Shown: positions 1-5,275 of the stretch, piece by piece
Position numbering within the stretch: the first letter of the stretch is position 1
How the letters are laid out: every line of letters starts with the position of its first letter
DNA from: Dehalococcoidia bacterium
Lineage (GTDB): Bacteria; Chloroflexota; Dehalococcoidia; UBA2247
Length of the DNA: 5,275 bases
Direction of reading: 5' to 3'
Assembly (NCBI GenBank): GCA_021159955.1
Contig: JAGHDJ010000081.1
Coordinates: 1-5,275 of the forward strand
Position numbers and translations under genes: made by a program
Notes under the pieces: generated by a model
Databases searched by the model: none
What the model saw: the letters and a program-made list of their open reading frames with translations, nothing else
What the model was told of the DNA's origin: nothing

Positions 1-1806
1 ACGTTATACTGCGTAAGAGAGGCGTTGAATTTGTTGATGGAACCGCATCAGGATTTGCCGTTATCCTCGGCGCCGCTCCCAGCAGCGAGATAGCAGCCAA
101 AATCGCTCTGGAACTCCAACGGAAGAATATCTATGTATTTATGACTGGCAAAAGTAATGGAATAACATTCTCAGAGCAGCTAATAGCAGCGGGGTTAGAG
201 ATTGGATGGCCAGTTCGACTGATACCTCTGGGACCAGACACTTCTGCAATTGCATTCGCTGCCGGCTTCACCACCAAAGTTGCCCTATCCTTTGGCGGAA
301 TCAGGCCGGGGGATACTGCCAACATTGTCAAATTTAATCAGGAACGCGTCAATGCCTTTATCATTTCACTGGGTAATCCCACTGATGAATGGTATGCCAA
401 TGTAGTAGGCTGTCTGAATTATGGATTCCCCACCATTGCCGACATGCGTCTGCCTGTAAGTTTACCCGACAATAGTGACCTCGGAGAAAAGATAGCGGCA
501 GGCATCTCCCACGATAAAATAGTAGCAAAAGCGATAGACGTTCGAGGGCTGAAGATTGCCATTACAGAGATTCCCATACCGGTAGCATATAGTCCCGCAT
601 TTGAGGGCGAGAGAATCCGCGGAGAGGATATCTGCATGGAGAGCGGGGGCGGCAGAACACCAATGGTAGAGTGGGTTACCATCAAACAGATGAACGAGGT
701 GGATGATGGGAAGATAGCGGTTATTGGACCCGAGATAACCGACACGGGGAAGAGTATGCAATTGCCTCTAGCCATAGTAGTTGAGGTTGCAGGAAAACAG
801 ATGGAAAAGGATTACGAACCAATCCTGGAGAGACAGATTCACCACTTGATAAACTACACTCAAGGGTTGATGCACATCGGACAAAGAGACATATCATGGT
901 TGCGCATTAGCAAATCTGCAGCAGAAAAGGGTTTCAGGTTATCTCATCTGGGATCACTTCTCCATGCCAAGCTGCACCAGGATTTCGGCCAGATATTCGA
1001 TAAGTTACAGATGAAGATTTACACCAACAAGGACGATGTTATCAGGATATCAGAGTTGGCAAAGGCAGCATACGCTAATCGGGATGCGCGTATTGAAGGG
1101 ATGACGGACGAGGCTACCGAAACATACTATTCCTGCACCCTATGTCAATCCTTTGCCCCGAACCACGTTTGCATCATAACACCAGAGAGATCCGCACTCT
1201 GTGGCGCCTATAACTGGCTGGACTGCAAGGTCTCCTATGAGATAAATCCCACCGGACCCAACCAACCAGTGGAGAAGGGAGAACCAATTGACCTTAAACT
1301 GGGACAATGGAAGGGAGTAAACGAATTCCTTTTCAAGACCTCCCACCAAAGCATAGAGCGCTGCAATCTCTATAGCATAATGAATGACCCGCTAACAAGT
1401 TGCGGCTGTTTTGAGTGCGTCGCTGCCATTCTACCCATATGCAACGGCATAATGAGCGTAAATTCGAGAATACACCGAGTTGACGCCCTGCGGGATGGCT
1501 TTTACCACGCTGGCTGGCACTATCGGAGGAGGAATAGTTACCCCTGGATTTCTGGGACACGGCAAATACGCTATCACCCAGAAAAAATTCATCTCCGCAG
1601 ACGGTGGACTACAAAGACTCGTCTGGATGCCCAAAATGCTAAAGGATGAAATCTCAGACCGTCTTAAGCATAGAGCAGAGGAAATTGGCATCTCTGACTT
1701 TCCCGATATGATTGCCGACGAAACGATAGGCTCTACCGAAGAGGAAATACTTCCCTTCCTGCAGGAAAAAGGTCATCCTGCATTGACAATGGACTCAATA
1801 CTGTAA
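1..1806 (+). CDS. acsB: Acetyl-CoA synthase (CODH/ACS complex, AcsB/CdhC-type), 5'-partial and frameshifted
   Basis: Catalytic subunit of the cytoplasmic CO dehydrogenase/acetyl-CoA synthase complex. It condenses a methyl group from the corrinoid protein with CO and CoA to form acetyl-CoA. Reading starts at base 3 and is open at the window edge. Visible fragment residues C378, C381, C390 and C400 form C-x2-C-x8-C-x9-C, the [4Fe-4S] ligands. A CGC motif at 467-469 binds the two nickels. These spacings match Moorella thermoacetica AcsB Cys506/509/518/528 and Cys595/597 exactly (recalled numbering), so about 128 N-terminal residues are missing. The phrases QSFAPNHVC and ITPER and the end GHPALTMDSIL are typical of the family. 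Homology leaves frame 3 after the Asn codon at 1461-1463 and resumes in frame 1 at 1465 (REY...TPCGMAF), ending at TAA 1804-1806. One extra base explains this. Uncorrected, the frame 3 product keeps the metal ligands but loses about 113 conserved C-terminal residues. acsC follows after 16 bases. The identification is very secure; whether the break is real is unknown. Confidence 0.96.
1461..1466 (+). other. Apparent +1 frameshift (one-base insertion) within acsB
   Basis: Upstream protein similarity runs in frame 3 through CNGIMSVN. Downstream similarity runs in frame 1 from REYTELTPCGMAF. Frame 1 has a TAA at 1459-1461, so the switch must lie after it. Dropping one T of the TT at 1463-1464 restores an alignment with no gap to Moorella AcsB (remembered segment NGIMITTRDHAGMTPSGM). 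Frame 3 has no stop near the switch and stays open to 1649. Sequencing or assembly error and a genuine indel are both possible. Confidence 0.88.
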
Positions 1807-1811
1807 AGAGG
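1805..1811 (+). promoter_or_regulatory. Ribosome binding site of acsC
   Basis: The purine-rich AAAGAGG overlaps the acsB stop codon and lies 11 bases before the ATG at 1823. The placement supports that start and suggests coupled translation of acsB and acsC. Confidence 0.6.
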
Positions 1812-1822
1812 CATCAGCAACC

Positions 1823-3178
1823 ATGGCACTCACAGGAATACAAATATTTAAGTCGCTCCCTAAGACCAACTGCGGAGAGTGCGGGGTTCCGACCTGCCTC
1901 GCCTTCGCTATGAAGCTGGCTTCCGGAAAGGCAGATTTAAGCGCCTGTCCGTATGTCTCAGAGGAAGCAAAAACCATGCTGAAAGAGGCATCAGCCCCAC
2001 CTATCGGGGTAGTTACCATCGGTGCAGGAGATAATGCCTTAAAAATCGGTGGCGAAACCGTTTCATTTCGACACGACAAGAGATTGTATAATCCACCCGG
2101 AATAGCAGTCCTTATCAGCGATACCGCCGACGAAGCAGAAGTTGACGGCAAGCTGGAAAGATATGGGAAACTCCGGTACGAGAGGGTAGGTCTCACTCTT
2201 CGACCCGAACTGGTGGCAATAAAATGTGATTCCGGTGATGCCACCAAGTTTGAAGCTTTAGTCAGCAAGGTTAATAATAATTGCGATTGCGCCATTATTT
2301 TGATAAGCGACAATCCCGACGTGATAATCGCAGGGCTAAAATCCTGCGCCGACGGGAAACCACTGATATATGGCTCGAATAAAGACAACCTGGAACAGTT
2401 TGCCGCCATTGCCGAGAAATACAAATGTCCCATAGGGGTCAAGGCATCCAATTTAGAAGAGCTGGTCAATCTTTCTAATAAGCTAACAGGGGCAGGAGTA
2501 AAGAACCTGGTTCTGGACTCAGGCTCACGCACAATGAAGCAAGCGTTTAGCGACCAGATAAATATCAGAAGGACAGCCCTGGAGAAGAAATTTCGCCCTC
2601 TGGGTTTCCCCACCATCACCTTCCCCTGCGAGATGACTGACAATCCAATGAAAGAAGCATTGTTTGCCTCTATATTCATAGCCAAATACGCGGGCATCGT
2701 TGTTCTCTCGGACCTCAGGGGAGAGAGTCTCTTTCCCCTACTGGTAGAGAGAATGAATATCTACACCGACCCACAGAGTCCGCTGGCAGTCACTGAGGGG
2801 ATTTACGATATTGGTGAACCCGATGAGAACTCGCCAATACTCATCACCACCAATTTCTCGCTCACTTACTTCATTGTCTCAGGCGAGATTGAAGCCAGTA
2901 AGATTCCATGCAGACTGCTGATAATAGACACCGAGGGACTATCGGTTCTAACAGCATGGGCAGCAGGAAAATTCGTCGCTGATGTCATTGGCCTCTTTAT
3001 CAAAAAGAGCGGCGTGGCAGATATGGTTAACCACCGCAAATTGATAATTCCGGGTTATGTTGCAGTAGAAAGCGGCAGTCTGGAAGAAGAGTTGCCCGGA
3101 TGGGAGATACAGATTGGTCCAAGAGAGGCGACTAACATAACTCCATATCTAAACGCATGGAAAGCACAACAATCATAA
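1823..3178 (+). CDS. acsC: Corrinoid iron-sulfur protein large (gamma) subunit, AcsC/CdhE
   Basis: Cytoplasmic methyl carrier of the Wood-Ljungdahl pathway. With the small subunit AcsD it accepts the methyl group of methyl-tetrahydrofolate on a cobamide and delivers it to the A-cluster of AcsB. The 451 residues are close to the usual 445 or so. The N-terminal Fe-S domain has C17, C20, C25 and C42 in NCGECGVPTC and ACPY, the ligands of the [4Fe-4S] cluster that reductively activates Co(II). A central TIM-barrel-like region follows, including the FRHDKRLY phrase near residue 75. The C-terminal corrinoid-binding domain is recognised by NSPILITTNFSLTYF (from about residue 337) and GLSVLTAWAAGKF (from 372). 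The ATG at 1823 is supported by the ribosome binding site and by the family start MALTGIQIFK. The gene lies between acsB and the DUF3786 gene; acsD is not adjacent downstream. It appears intact, with no missing key residue. Confidence 0.97.
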   Translation: MALTGIQIFKSLPKTNCGECGVPTCLAFAMKLASGKADLSACPYVSEEAKTMLKEASAPPIGVVTIGAGDNALKIGGETVSFRHDKRLYNPPGIAVLISDTADEAEVDGKLERYGKLRYERVGLTLRPELVAIKCDSGDATKFEALVSKVNNNCDCAIILISDNPDVIIAGLKSCADGKPLIYGSNKDNLEQFAAIAEKYKCPIGVKASNLEELVNLSNKLTGAGVKNLVLDSGSRTMKQAFSDQINIRRTALEKKFRPLGFPTITFPCEMTDNPMKEALFASIFIAKYAGIVVLSDLRGESLFPLLVERMNIYTDPQSPLAVTEGIYDIGEPDENSPILITTNFSLTYFIVSGEIEASKIPCRLLIIDTEGLSVLTAWAAGKFVADVIGLFIKKSGVADMVNHRKLIIPGYVAVESGSLEEELPGWEIQIGPREATNITPYLNAWKAQQS

Positions 3179-3190
3179 CCAGTCAGACGT

Positions 3191-3198
3191 AAGAAGGA
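3191..3198 (+). promoter_or_regulatory. Ribosome binding site fixing a TTG start
   Basis: AAGAAGGA sits 7 bases before the TTG at 3206. The same frame holds the acsC stop at 3176-3178 and no ATG or GTG between, so this site decides the TTG start of the next gene. Confidence 0.75.
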
Positions 3199-3205
3199 TT
3201 TACCA

Positions 3206-3850
3206 TTGCCTGAGCAAAAGAAGGAAAATTACGGGCAAAAAGCTGCCTCCCGTCTCGTCCGTAAGCAGATAGTTGAAATGGATGACGCTGATATAGAGCG
3301 CCAGTGCAGAAACAGCGGGGCACAATATAGGGTAGAAGAGTCGCAAAAAGCAATCTTTATCAGTTACCTGAACAGGCTATACAAACTCACCCTTCACAAT
3401 GCCGAGATTTCGCTTCTAGACAGTGATGAAGATGTCGAAATGAAAGAACAGCTCTTGATAATGCACTACTTCACTTCAGCAAAGGTCGCCCACTTCGACA
3501 ACAAACCAATCACCTTCAGGGAACTGTCAGGCGGCAGCTTTTACTTCCCAGTATTCGTTAAAAGAACTATAAGTCCGCTTATCTCTCACTTCGGGGAAAA
3601 TCCAGAACTTCTGATAGATGCCACTAAAAAACTGGGGGGACGGCAGTCAACCTACGGAGATGTGTCAGTAACAATTAATGCTTTTGTGCATACGCCAGTT
3701 ACCATAGTTCTGTGGCAAGGCGACAACGAATTTCCTCCTGAAGGTAACCTCCTATTCGACTACAGTATCTCCGATTACCTCAGTGCCGAAGATATAGCTA
3801 TCCTCTGTGAAACCATCACGTGGAAATTAATAAGGCAAAGCAAGAACTAA
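3206..3850 (+). CDS. DUF3786 domain-containing protein, function unknown
   Basis: A 214-residue soluble protein with no signal peptide or membrane segment. I recognise it as DUF3786 from the C-terminal signature LWQGDNEFPP (169-178), then LLFD (182-185) and DYLSAEDIAIL (190-200). A middle part with TISPL...FGENPELLIDATKKLGG precedes this. The biochemical role of the family is not established to my knowledge; it occurs widely in anaerobes. There are only two cysteines (C34 and C201), so it is unlikely to hold its own Fe-S cluster. The start is TTG with a strong AAGAAGGA site; the first ATG in frame would remove 24 residues. It lies 27 bases after acsC in the same frame and is probably co-transcribed with acsBC. 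That placement suggests, by inference only, an accessory role in assembly or activity of the acetyl-CoA synthase or corrinoid protein. It ends 4 bases from the stop of the convergent reductase gene. Confidence 0.85.
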   Translation: MPEQKKENYGQKAASRLVRKQIVEMDDADIERQCRNSGAQYRVEESQKAIFISYLNRLYKLTLHNAEISLLDSDEDVEMKEQLLIMHYFTSAKVAHFDNKPITFRELSGGSFYFPVFVKRTISPLISHFGENPELLIDATKKLGGRQSTYGDVSVTINAFVHTPVTIVLWQGDNEFPPEGNLLFDYSISDYLSAEDIAILCETITWKLIRQSKN

Positions 3851-3854
3851 AGAC

Positions 3855-5039
3855 TCACCTCCCCCAGGGAGACCAACTCTTCATACCCAGAAAGATGCCC
3901 TTCAGGGCATGGTGTTTCAAAACTGCCAGAATAAAATCGGCGTGCCAGTCAAATGAAAGACTGCTATCTTCTGCCAGGTCTTTATCAATGCCATTAGATT
4001 TTATTATGTCAAACAGACGCTCTGTTATGGAGTCGCTGAATTGACCGTAAAGCCTGTATGCCCAGTAGCCGATTTTCAACTCACGCGACAATAATTTCTG
4101 CCATCTTTTCTCATATTCAGCCAGCGCGTTCGCCGAAAAATCACCCTTCTCAAATGCTTTATGGATAACATTCGAAGCCATCTCAGCACAGAGCAATCCG
4201 TAATATATCCCCCCACAGGTGAGAGGTTTAACCTGTCCTGCAGCATCTCCCACAACCACCACCCTCTCCGCAGACGTCCGAGATAGAGGTTTAAGAGGAA
4301 CACCACCATAGTTTATATGGTATTCATCAGAGGTAATTCTTCCCTCAAGGACTAGCTTAGAGATGAATTGCTTTAGCTGCTGCTCCTGTTGACTGACAGA
4401 AAAGAGTCCTGCCAGTGCCCTATTTCCAACCAGAGGGACAAACCAGGCAAAGAATCCCTGTGCAAGTTTCTTGCCAGCATAAACCTCTACTTCATCAAGC
4501 CCATCCACTCTTACTTCAGCCTGAGCCCCAATGACAAAATCGCCGACCTTACCCAATCCCATCCTGGCAGGGAGACCTGAGCCGAACCCTGTGGCAAGCA
4601 CCACTACCTTAGCACCAATATTTTCCCGACAACCACCACGCTCAGTATGTATTATGACTCCGTCAGCATTGTAAGTTACATCCTTGACCAGACATCCCAG
4701 AGAATAGCAAGCACCAGACTTTTGCGCCCTCTGCGCCATGGCACGATCAAAGGCAGGACGGTCCACGATATACGCCTGAACTTCATCCCTCTCTACCCTT
4801 ATGGATTTGCCTGAGGGAGAGAATATCCTGGCGGACTTTGCTTCCCTGAGGACAACTTTATCATCGCAGGAGAAGCGCTCAAAACACTCTCTGCCAACGA
4901 TACCGGTGCAGCAGCCCTTTTCCCCAACACTATTCCTTGATTCAAGGACAAGAACATCATATCCGCGAGAAGCCAGCTGGCAGGCAGTAAAACTGCCTGC
5001 AGGACCACTCCCTACTACTGCCACATCATACGACTTCAT
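3855..5039 (-). CDS. FAD-dependent geranylgeranyl reductase family protein
   Basis: Flavoprotein of the family that includes plant and bacterial ChlP and archaeal digeranylgeranylglycerophospholipid reductases, which reduce double bonds of isoprenoid chains. From the chosen start it has 394 residues, a usual length. Near the N-terminus VVGSGPAG (8-15) is the Rossmann FAD-binding loop, with E33 ending the second strand. GCCTGIVG (42-49) lies where the family has its conserved Gly/Cys loop. VDRPAFD (92-98) and ATG (149-151) are typical. FAWFVP (197-202) resembles the substrate-pocket YxWxFP motif, and GDAAG (264-268) followed by TCGGIYYG is the second FAD motif. An ATG four codons upstream (5051) overlaps its own AAGGA, so the ATG at 5039, with GAGG six bases before it, is preferred. 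It is probably co-transcribed with the hydrolase upstream. The substrate (quinone side chain, carotenoid, polyprenyl carrier or lipid) cannot be told; no partner ferredoxin gene is visible. Confidence 0.86.
   Translation of the reverse strand: MKSYDVAVVGSGPAGSFTACQLASRGYDVLVLESRNSVGEKGCCTGIVGRECFERFSCDDKVVLREAKSARIFSPSGKSIRVERDEVQAYIVDRPAFDRAMAQRAQKSGACYSLGCLVKDVTYNADGVIIHTERGGCRENIGAKVVVLATGFGSGLPARMGLGKVGDFVIGAQAEVRVDGLDEVEVYAGKKLAQGFFAWFVPLVGNRALAGLFSVSQQEQQLKQFISKLVLEGRITSDEYHINYGGVPLKPLSRTSAERVVVVGDAAGQVKPLTCGGIYYGLLCAEMASNVIHKAFEKGDFSANALAEYEKRWQKLLSRELKIGYWAYRLYGQFSDSITERLFDIIKSNGIDKDLAEDSSLSFDWHADFILAVLKHHALKGIFLGMKSWSPWGR
3895..3910. terminator. Small GC-rich hairpin, weak candidate terminator for the acs block
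   Basis: ATGCCC (3895-3900) and GGGCAT (3905-3910) pair around TTCA, giving 6 perfect base pairs about 45 bases after the DUF3786 stop. A short T-containing stretch follows on the + strand, but there is no real U-run. The hairpin lies inside the last codons of the reductase gene on the other strand, so it could be coding coincidence. It is listed because no better terminator exists in the 4-base gap between the convergent genes. Confidence 0.22.
4980..5000. repeat. Perfect 9-bp inverted repeat inside the reductase gene
   Basis: GCAGGCAGT (4980-4988) and ACTGCCTGC (4992-5000) are perfect complements around AAA. A second palindrome, GCCAGCTGGC at 4972-4981, overlaps its left end by two bases. 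In the reductase mRNA this forms a GC-rich hairpin about 40 to 60 bases after the start codon, over the codons following the FAD-binding glycines. The structure is plain in the sequence; any function is unproven. Confidence 0.6.
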
Positions 5040-5045
5040 ATATTT

Positions 5046-5055
5046 CCTCATCCTT
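5046..5055 (-). promoter_or_regulatory. Ribosome binding site of the reductase gene
   Basis: Read on the - strand, AAGGATGAGG holds two purine-rich cores. GAGG ends 6 bases and AAGGA 11 bases before the ATG at 5039. The alternative ATG at 5051 lies inside this site with no spacing, so the site decides for 5039. Confidence 0.6.
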
Positions 5056-5093
5056 AAAGATATAATCTACAAGACACAACACAATCATTTCCC

Positions 5094-5275
5094 TTAACAC
5101 AGTTCTTCCCTAAGGATTTTATAGAATTCCTCCCTCGCATCCCTCTCAATCCAGGGTAGATGCCCACAGTTTTTTAGCAGGATAAAGCGAAAGTTTTTTA
5201 AGACAGCAGACAGGGGCTTCTTAATCCCCTCTGGCGGATGCGGGTCATAGTCACCGTGGAGCGCTACCACAGGAC
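5094..5275 (-). CDS. Alpha/beta hydrolase, C-terminal part only (gene continues past right edge)
   Basis: The last 59 codons of a gene entering from beyond base 5275 on the - strand, ending at TAA 5096-5094. Two phrases identify the alpha/beta hydrolase fold. VALHGDYDPHP near the visible start carries the acidic member of the catalytic triad after a beta strand. FILLKNCGHLPWIER carries the catalytic histidine in the usual GH context, followed by a final helix (EEFYKILREE). The nucleophile (usually Ser in GxSxG) lies outside the window, so the reaction and substrate are unknown; esterase, thioesterase or peptidase activity are all possible. A 54-base gap separates it from the reductase on the same strand, so the two may share a transcript. 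No hairpin or clear promoter is visible in that gap. Confidence 0.82.
   Translation of the reverse strand, partial: PVVALHGDYDPHPPEGIKKPLSAVLKNFRFILLKNCGHLPWIERDAREEFYKILREELC

Noticed and set aside
1455..1485. Programmed +1 frameshifting in acsB
   Set aside because: There is no stop codon at the shift point in the upstream frame, no internal Shine-Dalgarno-like stimulator and no favourable slip (AAT to ATT). A plain one-base insertion is simpler.
1480..1806. A separate small gene starting at TTG 1480
   Set aside because: Its product is exactly the C-terminal part of AcsB, and similarity extends upstream of the TTG to 1465. It is the tail of the frameshifted acsB.
1795..2697. A 300-codon open frame on the - strand opposite acsC
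   Set aside because: It lies antisense to a clearly conserved gene, and its translation has no recognisable motif. It is a shadow of the acsC codon pattern.
4935..4947. CCTTGA/TCAAGG inverted repeat
   Set aside because: The arms are separated by a single base, so a hairpin would lose pairs to form a loop. It sits in coding sequence with no sign of function.
5040..5051. The ATG at 5051 as the start of the reductase
   Set aside because: The purine-rich site overlaps this ATG with no spacing, while the ATG at 5039 has well-placed sites and puts the first beta strand at the usual distance.
5061..5066. A perfect TATAAT on the + strand
   Set aside because: No + strand gene begins downstream and no -35 element lies at the right distance. 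It falls in the AT-rich gap before a - strand gene.
4801..5097. A 98-codon open frame on the + strand opposite the reductase N-terminus
   Set aside because: It is antisense to the FAD-binding domain, shows no motif of its own, and crosses the reductase start region.

Overview
The window is a compact bacterial gene block with no RNA genes, mobile elements or CRISPR arrays that I can see. The left two thirds, on the + strand, is the end of a Wood-Ljungdahl (reductive acetyl-CoA) gene cluster. It holds acsB (acetyl-CoA synthase, 5' end cut by the window edge), acsC (large subunit of the corrinoid iron-sulfur protein) and a small gene of the uncharacterised DUF3786 type. The gaps of 16 and 27 bases, each with a Shine-Dalgarno-like site, suggest one operon. 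AcsC carries the methyl-cobamide and its activating [4Fe-4S] cluster. AcsB joins that methyl group to CO and CoA on its Ni-Ni-[4Fe-4S] A-cluster. All A-cluster ligands are visible, but acsB carries an apparent one-base insertion near 1464 that splits it into two frames.

The right third is on the - strand and converges on the first block with only 4 bases between stop codons. Read in its own direction, it begins with the last 59 codons of an alpha/beta hydrolase that runs in from beyond the right edge. A 54-base gap follows, then a complete FAD-dependent oxidoreductase of the geranylgeranyl reductase family. These two probably share a transcript. The reductase likely saturates double bonds of an isoprenoid chain, but its substrate cannot be read from the sequence.

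The organism is a strict anaerobe using or retaining the acetyl-CoA pathway. It is bacterial rather than archaeal: the visible AcsB is already about 600 residues and includes the long N-terminal part that archaeal CdhC lacks. Moderate base composition, TTG start use and this gene mix would fit an uncultured Chloroflexota (Dehalococcoidia-like) or clostridial-type lineage; this placement is inference only. I found no convincing new multi-gene system. The items most worth a second look are the acsB frame break, the DUF3786 gene in an acs operon, and the isoprenoid reductase beside it.
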